From the NCBI GenBank assembly GCA_015058405.1, contig SVCL01000185.1, positions 1 through 39,568 on the forward strand: 39,568 nucleotides of DNA, written 5' to 3'. The position numbers and the translations under genes are program-made. Shown piece after piece: positions 17,507 to 27,183 of the stretch. The DNA comes from Clostridium sp. Lineage in GTDB: Bacteria; Bacillota; Clostridia; Clostridiales; Clostridiaceae. The notes beneath the pieces are model-generated. The model worked only from the letters and a program-made list of their open reading frames with translations. It was not told the DNA's origin and did not search any database. Within the stretch, counting starts at the first letter, position 1, and each line of letters starts with the position of its first letter.

Positions 17507-19264
17507 ATGAAAAAGAACGCTGCACAAAGAGAGTTTAAAAAACTAAAAAGTCAAGTTAATCAAATAAAAGAAATAGCTCATCATTCAAAGGGAGGAGCTT
17601 TACATGAACATGAATCTACAGTGAGAAAAAAGATATTACTCCTTAATCAAATGGAAAATGAAGGATTTAAGGAATATGAATATGTCCTTGATGAATATAA
17701 TGATATTTTGGAATATATAGGTAAAAGAATATTAGAAGATTATAATAGAAAAAATAATTGTGATTTTGATTATTATGAAGTAGCTAGAGGAAATTATAAA
17801 GCACTTCTAAATTCAGGAATAATGACAGTATTAACAAAGCAGCATATTCCTAAGATAATATCTGAAGAGTTTGAAAAAAACTTTCCAGATAACCCTAAGG
17901 ATGAATATAGAGAAGCTAGAGGCATGAGAAGAAAGTTTGTAGTTCATTTAGGTGATACAAATACAGGTAAAACACATAATGCTATAGAAAAGTTAAAATC
18001 ATGTAAGAATGGTGTATATCTATCACCTTTAAGAATACTAGCCTTAGAAAATTATGAAAGGCTTAATAAGGAAGGAATAATATGTGATCTTCAAACAGGA
18101 GAAGAAGAAATTATTCATGAAGGTGCTACTCATGTATCTTGTACTATAGAAAAGTTGAATTTGGGTAAGCAATATGAAGTTGCTGTAATTGATGAAATTC
18201 AAATGATAGATGATTCCCAAAGAGGTGCGGCTTGGAGTAGAGCATTACTTGGTGTTAGAGCAAGAGAGGTACATATATGTGGAGCACTAAATGCAAAATC
18301 AATAATTGAAAAAATATTAAAAGATTGTAATGAAGATTATGAAATAAAAGAATATAAAAGAAGCATACCTCTAGAGGTACAAACTGATGAATTTAATAAT
18401 AGAGATATTCAAGAAGGTGATGCTATAGTATTATTTTCTAAGAAAAAAGTATTATCTCTAGCTCAAGAATACTCAGAAAGAGGGGAAAGAGCATCAATAA
18501 TATATGGTGATTTACCGCCAGAAGTTAGAAGAAAGCAATATGAACAATTTATTAATAAGGAAACTAGGGTTTTAATAACTACAGATGCTATAGGAATGGG
18601 AGTAAATTTACCTATTAGAAGGATAATATTTTTATCAATCAAAAAGTTTGATGGAGAAGAGGTAAGGGATCTTACATCACAAGAAGTTAAACAAATAGCT
18701 GGTAGAGCAGGGCGTATAGGAATATATGATATTGGATATGTAGCATCTACAGGAAAGAAACATGAATTTATAAGTAAGAAAATTCAAGAAAAAGATAGAG
18801 AAATTGAACAGGCAGTAATAGGTCCATCTGATGCTATTCTTAGAATAAAGACATTACCCTTAATAGAAAAATTAGCTCTTTGGAGTACTAGAAAAGAAAA
18901 GCTAGATTATTATAGAAAAATGGATATATCAGATTATATTATTATATTAGATAAATTAAAAAGATATAAATTAAAGGAAGAGGTACAATGGAAATTATTA
19001 AAAGTTCCTTTTGATGTGACTTCTGATGAACTTATGAATCAGTTTTTATTTTATGTAGATGAACTTTTTATAGTAAAATCAAAAGAGATAACAAGACCAG
19101 TTATTCATAGTGCTGCTTTAGATGAATTAGAGATATATTATCAAAAGATAAATATGTATTATTCATTTAATAAGCTATTTAATTTGAAGTTTGATGTAGA
19201 ATGGATTTATAGTGAAAGATTAGATGTTAGTGAGCAAATTAATGAAATATTAGTTAAGATGTAG
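17507..19264 (+). CDS. Suv3-type superfamily 2 RNA helicase
   Basis: The 585-residue protein resembles the mitochondrial RNA helicase Suv3 more than bacterial DEAD-box proteins. Motifs are Walker A GDTNTGKTH (149-157), the YLSPLRILALE segment (171-181), CDLQTGEE (193-200), Walker B DEIQ (229-232), QRGAAWSRALLG (238-249), ITTDAIGMGVNL (357-368) and QIAGRAGR (396-403). The first 140 residues are a helical domain. Suv3 works with exonucleases in RNA decay; a similar job here, perhaps with PNPase, is inference. AGGAGGAG lies just before ATG 17507. It stands alone, divergent from the patatin operon, and is closed by a large inverted repeat. Confidence 0.85.
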   Translation: MKKNAAQREFKKLKSQVNQIKEIAHHSKGGALHEHESTVRKKILLLNQMENEGFKEYEYVLDEYNDILEYIGKRILEDYNRKNNCDFDYYEVARGNYKALLNSGIMTVLTKQHIPKIISEEFEKNFPDNPKDEYREARGMRRKFVVHLGDTNTGKTHNAIEKLKSCKNGVYLSPLRILALENYERLNKEGIICDLQTGEEEIIHEGATHVSCTIEKLNLGKQYEVAVIDEIQMIDDSQRGAAWSRALLGVRAREVHICGALNAKSIIEKILKDCNEDYEIKEYKRSIPLEVQTDEFNNRDIQEGDAIVLFSKKKVLSLAQEYSERGERASIIYGDLPPEVRRKQYEQFINKETRVLITTDAIGMGVNLPIRRIIFLSIKKFDGEEVRDLTSQEVKQIAGRAGRIGIYDIGYVASTGKKHEFISKKIQEKDREIEQAVIGPSDAILRIKTLPLIEKLALWSTRKEKLDYYRKMDISDYIIILDKLKRYKLKEEVQWKLLKVPFDVTSDELMNQFLFYVDELFIVKSKEITRPVIHSAALDELEIYYQKINMYYSFNKLFNLKFDVEWIYSERLDVSEQINEILVKM

Positions 19265-19270
19265 CATTAA

Positions 19271-19374
19271 ATATAAAAAAGGTATTACAAATTTGAGTTA
19301 TGAACCGACCTTCAAAAAGTTAGACTTAAAATCTAACTTTTGGGGGTCGGTTTATTGTAATACCTTTTTTATAT
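19271..19374. terminator. three-tier inverted repeat, bidirectional terminator
   Basis: The outer arms (19271-19290 and 19355-19374) are a perfect 20 bp inverted repeat with A6 and T6 runs. Inside are AACCGACC (19303-19310) with GGTCGGTT (19345-19352), and AAAAGTTAGA (19315-19324) with TCTAACTTTT (19332-19341). It fills the gap between two convergent genes and can end transcription from both sides. Confidence 0.85.
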
Positions 19375-20151
19375 TTACAAAAATACATGAGTAATAGGCA
19401 TTATGCATGCTCCTAGAAGTAATGAGACTATATATATTATTTTATGATTGTTTGATAAAGCTTCAGGTATTAATTCTTCCATTGCAATGTATAGCATTAT
19501 GCCTGCCACTAGAGCAAAAACAACACTTAAAATAAAATCATTAATATAAGGTTTTAAAAATAAAAAGGAAAGAAGGGCTCCAAGAGGTTCTGTCATACCA
19601 GATATAAATGTGTATTTAAAAGCTTTTCCTTTATTTTTAGTAGAATAATATATTGGCATAGCTATGGCTATACCTTCAGGAATATTATGAAGAGCTATAG
19701 CTATAGCAATTGAGATTCCTAGTGTTGTATTTTGAAAACCAGATATATAAGTAGCAATACCTTCAGGGAAGTTATGTAGCATTAATGCAATCATAGATAC
19801 AAATCCAACCCTAAAAAGGCTAGTATCTTTGCTACTACTAATTCCTATATTTTCTTCTGATGGGATAAACATATCGATTAAAAAAGCCATTAGTGCACCT
19901 ATTAATAAAAAAAGTATGGATAATAAACATCCATTTAATTTTCCGTATATTTTACATAGCGTTTCTTCTGCAGTTGGAAATAAATCAGTAAAAGATATGG
20001 TTATCATAATTCCTGCTGAAAATGATAATGCAAAGGTAATTAATTTCTTACTTCTATTTTTTGAAAAGAATACTAGAAAGGCACCAATTATAGTAGACAG
20101 CCCAGCAAAAAAAGATAGAAGTATTGGTATTATTTCATTTAAGTTATCCAT
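19375..20151 (-). CDS. zupT: ZIP family metal transporter (ZupT-like)
   Basis: ZIP permeases bring zinc and other divalent metals into the cytoplasm. The 258-residue protein has about eight membrane helices and both metal-binding helix motifs: ALMLHNFPEGIA (helix IV) and ALHNIPEGIAIA (helix V). The loop between helices III and IV is short and not His-rich. AGGAG precedes the ATG at 20151. It is monocistronic and convergent with the helicase gene. No Zur-like operator was recognised in the 210 bases upstream, so regulation is unknown. Confidence 0.93.
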   Translation of the reverse strand: MDNLNEIIPILLSFFAGLSTIIGAFLVFFSKNRSKKLITFALSFSAGIMITISFTDLFPTAEETLCKIYGKLNGCLLSILFLLIGALMAFLIDMFIPSEENIGISSSKDTSLFRVGFVSMIALMLHNFPEGIATYISGFQNTTLGISIAIAIALHNIPEGIAIAMPIYYSTKNKGKAFKYTFISGMTEPLGALLSFLFLKPYINDFILSVVFALVAGIMLYIAMEELIPEALSNNHKIIYIVSLLLGACIMPITHVFL

Positions 20152-20361
20152 TTTAAACTCCTAATAAGTATTTATCATTAATAATGTATTTTAAAAAAGT
20201 AAAAAAAAGACTAGTAAATATAAAATATATTATGAAAAAGTACTTTAGATTTATAAAAAATAAATTATAAAGTGGATAAAGTATGGAAAATTATCAAAAA
20301 TAGTAATATAATATTTGATATATAAAAAGTTGGGGATTTTTCAAATAAGGGGGAAATGTAA

Positions 20362-21660
20362 ATGAAAAAAGTAAAAATTGCCTTACTAGGTCTTGGAAAT
20401 GTTGGAAGCGGAGTTTGGAAAATACTTAAATCCAATAGTGAAGAAATAATGAAACGATCAGGATGTGAAGTTGAAATAGCTAAAGTTCTTGTAAGAGATA
20501 GAAATAAACCAAGAGATGTAGAGGTTCCAGATAGCATAATAACTACTGATTTTTCAGATATATTAGAAGATGATTCTATAAAAATAGTAGTTGAAGTAAT
20601 GGGAGGAATAGAACCAGCTAGAGAATATATGTTAAGATGTATGGATAAAAAGAAACAAATAGTTACAGCAAATAAAATGCTTTTAGCCATACATGGAGAT
20701 CAACTTTATCAAAAAGCTGATGAAGAAGGTGTAATGTTTAACTATGAAGCTAGTGTTGCTGGAGGAATACCTATAATTCAAGCTATTAATGAAAGTTTAA
20801 CAGCTAATAAAATAAAAGAGTTATATGGAATAATAAATGGAACAACTAACTTTATATTAAGCAAGATGGAACTTGAAGGAAGTAATTTTGATGATGTATT
20901 AAAAGAGGCTCAAGATAAAGGATATGCAGAAGCTGATCCAACATCAGATATAGAAGCTTTTGATGCTCAATATAAATTAGCAATATTAGCATCTTTAGCC
21001 TTTGGAACCAAAATAGATGTTGAAAAGGTATATAGAGAAGGGATAACAAAAATTACTGATATAGATATGGAGTATGCTAGTAATTTTGGAATGGTAATAA
21101 AATTATTAGCGATAGCAAAAGATGTAGATGGAAAGCTAGAACTTAGAGTGCATCCAACTATGATACCAGAAACTCATCCTTTAGCTAATGTTTATGATTC
21201 ATATAATGCTGTATTTGCTAGAGGTAATGCTGTTGGAGATTTAATGTTCTATGGAAGAGGAGCAGGTGATTTACCAACAGGTAGTGCTGTTGTTGCAGAT
21301 ATTATTTCTATAGTTAGAGCTAACGTAGCTGAAGAAAATCTTATGCCTGTAGTTAAAAATAATTTATGGCATAAAGAAATAATGCCTGTTAAAGATATTG
21401 AAAGCAAATATTATATAAGAGCAACAGTAGCTGATGAATCAGGAGTTTTAGGAGATATTAGTGCTGTGTTTGGAAAGTTTGGAGTTAGTTTGCATTCTGT
21501 AATCCAAAAAGGTGTTATTAAGGATGAAAGTAAAGTAACACTTGTATTGGTAACACATAAAACTAGAGAAGAAAATATTATTAATGTATTAAATGAATTA
21601 AAAAAGACAAATGCAGTACATGGCATTAATAATTTAATAAGAATTGAAAGTTTTAAGTAA
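20362..21660 (+). CDS. hom: homoserine dehydrogenase
   Basis: This enzyme reduces aspartate semialdehyde to homoserine with NAD(P)H, the branch point to threonine and methionine. The 432 residues contain the Rossmann motif GLGNVGSG (about 10-17), VVEVMGGIEPA, TANKMLLA with the conserved Lys, EASVAGGIPII and a C-terminal ACT domain (from about 350) that normally senses threonine. AAGGGGGA lies before ATG 20362. Unlike many clostridia, no thrB or thrC follows; a terminator at 21727 closes the unit. No T-box or SAM riboswitch is evident in the leader. Confidence 0.96.
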   Translation: MKKVKIALLGLGNVGSGVWKILKSNSEEIMKRSGCEVEIAKVLVRDRNKPRDVEVPDSIITTDFSDILEDDSIKIVVEVMGGIEPAREYMLRCMDKKKQIVTANKMLLAIHGDQLYQKADEEGVMFNYEASVAGGIPIIQAINESLTANKIKELYGIINGTTNFILSKMELEGSNFDDVLKEAQDKGYAEADPTSDIEAFDAQYKLAILASLAFGTKIDVEKVYREGITKITDIDMEYASNFGMVIKLLAIAKDVDGKLELRVHPTMIPETHPLANVYDSYNAVFARGNAVGDLMFYGRGAGDLPTGSAVVADIISIVRANVAEENLMPVVKNNLWHKEIMPVKDIESKYYIRATVADESGVLGDISAVFGKFGVSLHSVIQKGVIKDESKVTLVLVTHKTREENIINVLNELKKTNAVHGINNLIRIESFK

Positions 21661-21726
21661 GATAAGTATAAGAAAAATGGTTGTATCAAAAGAAATGATA
21701 TAGAATTAAAGACGTTATTATATAAG

Positions 21727-21776
21727 AAGATAAAATAAATTAGATCTTTATAGACTAGTTTATTTTATCTTTTTTA
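21727..21776 (+). terminator. hom terminator
   Basis: AAGATAAAATAAA (21727-21739) pairs perfectly with TTTATTTTATCTT (21759-21771). A run of T follows. Confidence 0.85.
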
Positions 21777-21954
21777 ACTTATAGACCAATTATAAAACTT
21801 TTTCATTGTAAAATTATAAGTTTAATTATTTTGCTAAATAGTTGATAGAAAATAAAATGTAAAAATTTTTAAAAACATATAGTTTTGGATAACTCTTTAT
21901 GATATAATAAAAACAACATTTTGGAATATGTATTATAATATAGGAGGAGAGAAT

Positions 21955-23619
21955 ATGAATAGTAATGGGTTTGATGAAGCTCATATAAAAGAAATGTTTT
22001 CTAAAATATTTAATCATAAAGTTGGAAGGAGTATTAGAGTTAAACAAGGAAATATAAAAAGCTTCTTAAAATGGCTTATTGGAATATATTTAATACTTGG
22101 AATAGGCTTATTTTTAAATGGTAGTTTAATATTTGATATTACCTTAAATATATCCGCAATAGTTTGGGTATTTGTTATTGTTTCAATAGTTTATGGCACA
22201 TTAAGGTCGATGAAAAGTTTGAGAAGATTAGGTGTGATTTCAGCTATTCTTTATATTATAGCTGTAGTTGTATGTAGCCCAATAGTTCAATACAAGAGTC
22301 ACAGAAAGTTAATAGGAAATGTTGAAGAGGTTGAATTTGCAGATCAAATAGATTATATTGATTTGAAACAATTACCAACTATAGATGAAGAGTTAGCTTC
22401 TAAGCTTGCTGATAAGAAGCTTGGGGAAATTCCTTCTTTAGGCAGCCAAGTATATATAGGTAAGCTTCATTTACAAAGTATAAACGGTGAGTTATATTAT
22501 GTAGCACCTTTAGAACATTCTTCTTTTATTAAATGGATAACTAATAGTAAAGGTACAAGTGGATATATAAAGGTAAGTGCTACAAATCAAAATGATGTTC
22601 AGTTAGTTACAGAGGTTAACGGAAAAAGCTTAAATATAAAATACTTAGATTCATCTTATATACTAAGTGATTTACAAAGAGCAGCATATTTAAGAGATAT
22701 GAAAGCAGGACATACAGATTATACTTTTGAACTTGATGACGATGGAAATCCATATTGGGTAATAACTAGATATGATACAGCTATAGGGATAGCTGAAAGG
22801 AAAGCAATTGGTGCTTTAATTATGGATGCTCAAACAGGAAAATCAGAAATTTACGATATAGATAATTTACCAAAGTGGGTAGATAGAATTCAACCAACAA
22901 ACTATATACGTAATTATATAGATAAATGGGGACAATTAGTTCATGGTGTATTTAATTTTAATGATAAAGATAAATTAAAATCAACTGAAGGTATGAATTT
23001 AATATTTAACAATAATAAATGTTTCTATTATACAGGTATAACATCTGTAGGTAGTGATGAAAGTTTAGTTGGATTTACTTTAACTGATACAAGAACAGGA
23101 AAAACTACTATATATAAAACAGCTGGAGCTACAGAAAGTGCTGCAATGAAATCTGCAGAAGGTAAGGTTCAACAATATAGATATAGTGCAACTTTCCCAT
23201 ATTTAATAAATATTCAAGGTGAACCAACTTATTTCACAACATTAAAAGATACTAACGGTCTAGTAAAACAATACGCTATGGTTAATGTTAAGAATTATAA
23301 TACAGTTGCAGTAGGAGATACAGTACAAGCAACTTTAAATAACTACATGGATATTCTTACTAACACTAATATATCATTAGAAGGTTCTAATATAGAAGAA
23401 AACATTGAAGGCGAAGTAGAAAGAATAGGTCTTGTAATAAAGGATGGAACAAGTATATATGATATAAAAATTAAAGGTCAAGAAAATCATATATTCTCAG
23501 TATCTACAGAAACATCTAGAGAAGCAGCTCTAATTAGAGAAGGAGATATTGTAAAAATTAAATATATTAATATTAAAGATGCTAAATATCTTATTGTTAA
23601 TAACATAGAAAAAAAATAA
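21955..23619 (+). CDS. unknown membrane protein with large C-terminal domain
   Basis: I do not recognise this 554-residue protein. Three membrane helices lie near the N-terminus (about 38-55, 64-82 and 92-109), followed by some 440 residues that are probably outside the membrane. That part has repeated-looking beta-rich segments (such as GNPYWVITRYDTAIG and GEPTYFTTLKDTNGLVKQYAMVN), somewhat like PepSY-type modules, and the C-terminal 70 residues look like a small OB-like domain. ATG 21955 is chosen because AGGAGGAG stands just before it. It is a single-gene unit with its own terminator. No neighbour hints at a role. Confidence 0.75.
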   Translation: MNSNGFDEAHIKEMFSKIFNHKVGRSIRVKQGNIKSFLKWLIGIYLILGIGLFLNGSLIFDITLNISAIVWVFVIVSIVYGTLRSMKSLRRLGVISAILYIIAVVVCSPIVQYKSHRKLIGNVEEVEFADQIDYIDLKQLPTIDEELASKLADKKLGEIPSLGSQVYIGKLHLQSINGELYYVAPLEHSSFIKWITNSKGTSGYIKVSATNQNDVQLVTEVNGKSLNIKYLDSSYILSDLQRAAYLRDMKAGHTDYTFELDDDGNPYWVITRYDTAIGIAERKAIGALIMDAQTGKSEIYDIDNLPKWVDRIQPTNYIRNYIDKWGQLVHGVFNFNDKDKLKSTEGMNLIFNNNKCFYYTGITSVGSDESLVGFTLTDTRTGKTTIYKTAGATESAAMKSAEGKVQQYRYSATFPYLINIQGEPTYFTTLKDTNGLVKQYAMVNVKNYNTVAVGDTVQATLNNYMDILTNTNISLEGSNIEENIEGEVERIGLVIKDGTSIYDIKIKGQENHIFSVSTETSREAALIREGDIVKIKYINIKDAKYLIVNNIEKK

Positions 23620-23635
23620 ATTAAATAATAATTTT

Positions 23636-23676
23636 AAAAAATGAATTTTGTAATTATACGAAATTCATTTTTTTAT
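23636..23676 (+). terminator. terminator of the unknown membrane protein gene
   Basis: AAAAAATGAATTT (23636-23648) pairs with AAATTCATTTTTT (from 23661) and runs into a T tract. Confidence 0.85.
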
Positions 23677-23818
23677 AAGATTATAAGAGGTTTATGTGAA
23701 AAAATGAGAGATTTGATTGACAAATAGTAAATTTAATGCTTAAAAAGCATAAGAATATTATTAAAATATCATAAAAATAAAAGCGTGATTAATAAAAAAT
23801 AAAAAAATACGACAAAAG

Positions 23819-23846
23819 TTGAATGAATGAAAAAAGATGATATAAT
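23819..23846 (+). promoter_or_regulatory. promoter of the AbgT transporter gene
   Basis: TTGAAT (23819-23824) and TATAAT (23841-23846) are spaced by 16 bases. A small inverted repeat, ATGCTT-AAA-AAGCAT, lies further upstream at 23736-23750 and could be an operator. Confidence 0.55.
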
Positions 23847-23902
23847 TTTATTAAAAGAAAATTAATTCAGTTATACAAAAGACAAAAAGGAGGAAGCTTT
23901 CT

Positions 23903-25447
23903 ATGAATAATAAAGAAAATAAAAAGAAAGTATCTTTAATAGAGAAAATAGGACATAAAATACCAGATCCTGTGATAATATTTATAGGATTATTTGTAAT
24001 AACAATGATTGCTACACTTTTTATGGGTGGCATACAATTTGAAACATTATCAGGAGATGGAAGTGCTGTATCTTATGAAATAAAGAATATGTTTCAAAAT
24101 GAAAATATAAGATGGCTATTTGATAATGCATTATTAAATAACTGGTTAGGATATGGACATGGAGTATTAGGAACTATCTTAATAGTAATGTTAGGTGTAG
24201 GAATATCAGAAGAAGCTGGTTTATTAACTACATGTATAAAGAAAATTGGATTAAAAGTTTCAGATAAGATTTTACCACTAGTTTTAGTTTTTATAGGAAT
24301 TATGAGTAGTATAGCAACAGATGCTGGATATCTTATTTTAATTCCATTAGCAGGTTTACTTTATATAGGTTTAAAGAAAAATCCTATAATAGGTATGGCA
24401 GCAGCTTTTGCAGGGGTTTCTGCTGGGTTTAGTGCAAACTTAATTCCAGGAACTTCAGTAGACGTAATAGTAGGAAATAATGCTAAAATATTTGCAGAGT
24501 CACAAGGCGTACCTTTTGTTACTGGTGCTGGACAAGCTATAAATCCTGCACTTATGCATTATATATTTATAGTTGCATCAACTTTCCTTTTATCAATAGT
24601 AGGTTATTTAGTTACAGAAAAAATTGTGAAACCAAGATTAGAAAATGATTCATATGTAATACCAGAAGGTATGGATATGGAAGACTTTACAGTAAAGGAA
24701 GAAGAAAATAAAGGGCTTATATGGGCTGGAATTGGTTTAGTTCTTTCTTTAGGAATAGTTGCACTTTTAGCAGTAGGTCCATTAGCTGCATATTACAATG
24801 AAGCAGGAGCTAAAGTAACTCCAGTAATGGATAATATAATTTTATTAATTACATTTGTTTTCTTTGTAGCAGGTGTATTCTATGGAGTAAGAGTTAAGAA
24901 ATTCAACTCTGCTATGGATATTGTAAAAGCTATGTCAAAGCAAATGAGTAATATGGGATATGTATTAGTATTAACATTCTTCTGTTATAATTTCTTAGCT
25001 TTATTAAGTTACTCTAATATAGGTACTTATATTACTTATTTAGGAGCAACTGGACTTCAAGCTTTAGGACTTTCAGAATATCCAATATTATTATTAATAG
25101 GTTTCATCATAGTAACAGCTGTAATAAACTTATTTGTTGGTGGATTAACTTCAAAATGGATGTTACTTGGACCAATATTTATACCAATGTTATATAAAGT
25201 AAATAATGCATTAACACCAGATATGGTTGCTGCAGCATATAGAGTAGCAGATTCATCTACCAATATTATTTCACCATTAATGTCTTATGCAGGTATAATA
25301 CTTGTATTTATGAAGAAGTACAAGCCTGAATATACATTAGGTGATATGATAAGATTAATGTTCCCGTATTCAATGGCGTTTTTAATAACATGGACATTAA
25401 TGTTAATAGGATTCTTTGTATTTGGAATACCATTAGGACTTGCTTAA
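23903..25447 (+). CDS. AbgT family transporter
   Basis: This 514-residue inner-membrane protein belongs to the AbgT family, whose members import p-aminobenzoyl-glutamate or export sulfonamides. It has the family start KIGHKIPDPVIIF, about ten or more membrane helices, the segment SSIATDAGYLILIPL with conserved Asp, and SSTNIISPLMSYAG in the second half. AAAGGAGGAAG lies upstream. It is monocistronic with its own terminator. Substrate is not deducible from sequence; no aminobenzoyl-glutamate hydrolase gene is adjacent. Confidence 0.93.
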   Translation: MNNKENKKKVSLIEKIGHKIPDPVIIFIGLFVITMIATLFMGGIQFETLSGDGSAVSYEIKNMFQNENIRWLFDNALLNNWLGYGHGVLGTILIVMLGVGISEEAGLLTTCIKKIGLKVSDKILPLVLVFIGIMSSIATDAGYLILIPLAGLLYIGLKKNPIIGMAAAFAGVSAGFSANLIPGTSVDVIVGNNAKIFAESQGVPFVTGAGQAINPALMHYIFIVASTFLLSIVGYLVTEKIVKPRLENDSYVIPEGMDMEDFTVKEEENKGLIWAGIGLVLSLGIVALLAVGPLAAYYNEAGAKVTPVMDNIILLITFVFFVAGVFYGVRVKKFNSAMDIVKAMSKQMSNMGYVLVLTFFCYNFLALLSYSNIGTYITYLGATGLQALGLSEYPILLLIGFIIVTAVINLFVGGLTSKWMLLGPIFIPMLYKVNNALTPDMVAAAYRVADSSTNIISPLMSYAGIILVFMKKYKPEYTLGDMIRLMFPYSMAFLITWTLMLIGFFVFGIPLGLA

Positions 25448-25459
25448 TAAATATACAAG

Positions 25460-25496
25460 GGCCTGTATCAAAAGTGCTTGATACAGGCCATTTTTA
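25460..25496 (+). terminator. AbgT gene terminator
   Basis: GGCCTGTATCA (25460-25470) pairs with TGATACAGGCC (25479-25489), followed by ATTTTTATT. The other strand has no T run. Confidence 0.9.
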
Positions 25497-25508
25497 TTGG
25501 TATTACTT

Positions 25509-25847
25509 TTACAATGCATTATGGCCACGTTCACCAGTACGAATTCTAATACAATCTGTAATATCACTTATAAATATTTTACCATCTCCAACTTCTCCAG
25601 TTCTTGCAATGTTAATGATTAAGTCAATAACTTTTTCTACATTACTATCTTGAACAATTAGTTCAAGTTTAACTTTAGGTAAAACATTTATTAATACTTC
25701 ATTACTTCTATATTGTTCAGTCCAACCCATCTGTTTTCCGCAACCTAAAACTTGAGAAATTGTTAAACCTGAAATATTAAATTTTCGAAGTTCATCTTTG
25801 AGTTCTTCAAGTTTTGATGGACGAATTATAGCTTCTATTTTTTTCAT
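25509..25847 (-). CDS. glnK: PII nitrogen regulator GlnK without the uridylylation tyrosine
   Basis: PII trimers sense ATP/ADP and 2-oxoglutarate, and block AmtB when nitrogen is plentiful. The 112-residue protein has the standard fold: MKKIEAIIRP start, Gln39 in GKQMGWTE, T-loop 41-54, B-loop TGEVGDGKIF and the C-loop IRTGERG. In the T-loop the position of Tyr51 is Val (YRSNEVL), so uridylylation as in enteric bacteria is impossible. AGGAGG overlaps the end of amtB, and the gap is 11 bases, so the pair is co-transcribed from the amtB leader at 27124-27183. Confidence 0.93.
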   Translation of the reverse strand: MKKIEAIIRPSKLEELKDELRKFNISGLTISQVLGCGKQMGWTEQYRSNEVLINVLPKVKLELIVQDSNVEKVIDLIINIARTGEVGDGKIFISDITDCIRIRTGERGHNAL

Positions 25848-25858
25848 TAAATTACCTC

Positions 25859-27106
25859 CTAATCTAATCCCATGAATGATGGATATGCTGATTCACTATG
25901 TTCAGATAAATCCATACCATTTGCTTCTTCTTGTTTTGAAACTCTTATATCCATAAAGCATTGTATAACTTTAATAATAATAAAAGTAAGTATTGCAGCA
26001 AAAGCAATAGTTATTATTATACTTAAAACTTGAGCTATGAATAAATTGGTATCACCAAAGAAAAGCCCATTCCATTTAGCTATAGGGTTTATAGAAGAAT
26101 CAGCGAAGATACCAGTAGCTATACCCCCCCATATACCTCCAACTCCATGACATCCAAAAGCATCTAAGGCATCATCATATCCAAATTTTGATTTTAATGT
26201 GGACATGCAGAAGAAGCAAATAGGACTTACTAAAAATCCTATTATTAAGGCAGACCAAATAGGAACAAACCCAGCACCAGGAGTTATAGCTACAAGTCCT
26301 ACAACACCACCAGTAGCAGCACCTAAAAGAGTAGTTTTACCAAACCTTATCTTTTCAATTAACATCCAAGATAAAAGAGCAGCTCCAGCAGAAGTATTAG
26401 TAGTTAAAAATGCATGTACAGCTAAACCATTAGCTCCAAGAGCACTACCTGCATTAAAGCCAAACCATCCAAACCAAAGAAGAGCAGCCCCTAGGAATAC
26501 AAAAGGTATATTGTGAGGTTTGTAAGATAACATACCATATTCACGCCTTTTTCCTAGCAATATACAAGCAACTAGTCCTGAAACACCAGAACTTATATGT
26601 ACAACATTACCTCCAGCAAAATCAAGTGCACCTAGATTTGCAATAAATCCTCCATCGCCCCATACCATATGAGCTAATGGGTAATATACTAGTATTAGCC
26701 AGCAACCTATGAATATAAATAAAGATTTGAATTTCATTCTACCAATTAAAGATCCTGTAATTAAAGCAGGAGTTATAATAGAAAACATCATTTGGAAAGA
26801 AGCAAATAATGCTTCTGGAATAGTTGTAGCATATACATTACTAGGCTCTAATGAAACTCCGTTGAAAAATATATGATTAAATCCCCCAATAAAACCATTG
26901 ATATCTTCTCCAAAAGATAGAGAATAACCAATAATAACCCAAAGCACAGACGCTAGACCACAGATGAAAAATGAAGATAAAATAGTATTAAGAACATTTT
27001 TTCTTCTGACCATTCCTCCATAAAAGAAACATAGAGCAGGTGTCATTAAGAAAACTAAAGCAGTACTAATAATAATAAAAGCAGTATCACCTGAATTAAT
27101 AGACAT
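25859..27106 (-). CDS. amtB: ammonium transporter AmtB
   Basis: This 415-residue membrane channel takes up ammonium/ammonia. Eleven helices are predictable, with the family segments FFYGGMVRRKN, the pore histidines in GGNVVHISSG and the later ALDAFGCHGVGGIWG, and the signature of a cytoplasmic C-terminal tail (MDLSEHSESAYPSFMGLD) that contacts GlnK. The start at 27106 is chosen because AAGGA lies 9 bases upstream; an ATG three codons earlier abuts that site. It heads the amtB-glnK operon, and its leader has an ANTAR-type attenuator. Confidence 0.95.
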   Translation of the reverse strand: MSINSGDTAFIIISTALVFLMTPALCFFYGGMVRRKNVLNTILSSFFICGLASVLWVIIGYSLSFGEDINGFIGGFNHIFFNGVSLEPSNVYATTIPEALFASFQMMFSIITPALITGSLIGRMKFKSLFIFIGCWLILVYYPLAHMVWGDGGFIANLGALDFAGGNVVHISSGVSGLVACILLGKRREYGMLSYKPHNIPFVFLGAALLWFGWFGFNAGSALGANGLAVHAFLTTNTSAGAALLSWMLIEKIRFGKTTLLGAATGGVVGLVAITPGAGFVPIWSALIIGFLVSPICFFCMSTLKSKFGYDDALDAFGCHGVGGIWGGIATGIFADSSINPIAKWNGLFFGDTNLFIAQVLSIIITIAFAAILTFIIIKVIQCFMDIRVSKQEEANGMDLSEHSESAYPSFMGLD

Positions 27107-27123
27107 TAGTATCATTCCTTTCT

Positions 27124-27183
27124 AAAAAAATAAAAAGAAGATAGACAATTGCAAAGTAGCAATATATCTATCTTCTTTGATAG
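27124..27183 (-). promoter_or_regulatory. ANTAR-type attenuator in the amtB-glnK leader
   Basis: Read on the minus strand, CTATC-AAAGAA-GATAG (27183-27168) forms a 5 bp hairpin with a hexaloop having A at position 1 and G at 4. The loop begins the 5' arm AAAGAAGATAGA (27178-27167) of a perfect 12 bp terminator whose 3' arm is at 27145-27134, followed by TT-A-T7. The terminator ends directly before the amtB ribosome binding site. Hairpin and terminator cannot coexist. Confidence 0.8.

Noticed and set aside
19276..19374. Three-tier inverted repeat as insertion sequence
   Set aside because: No transposase frame lies inside and no target duplication was visible; a bidirectional terminator explains it more simply.
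20165..20361. SAM or threonine-responsive leader before hom
   Set aside because: The region is AT-rich with no conserved riboswitch helices and no terminator hairpin.
23736..23750. ATGCTT-AAA-AAGCAT repeat as terminator or ANTAR site
   Set aside because: It has a three-base loop, no T tail and no terminator partner; at best an operator.
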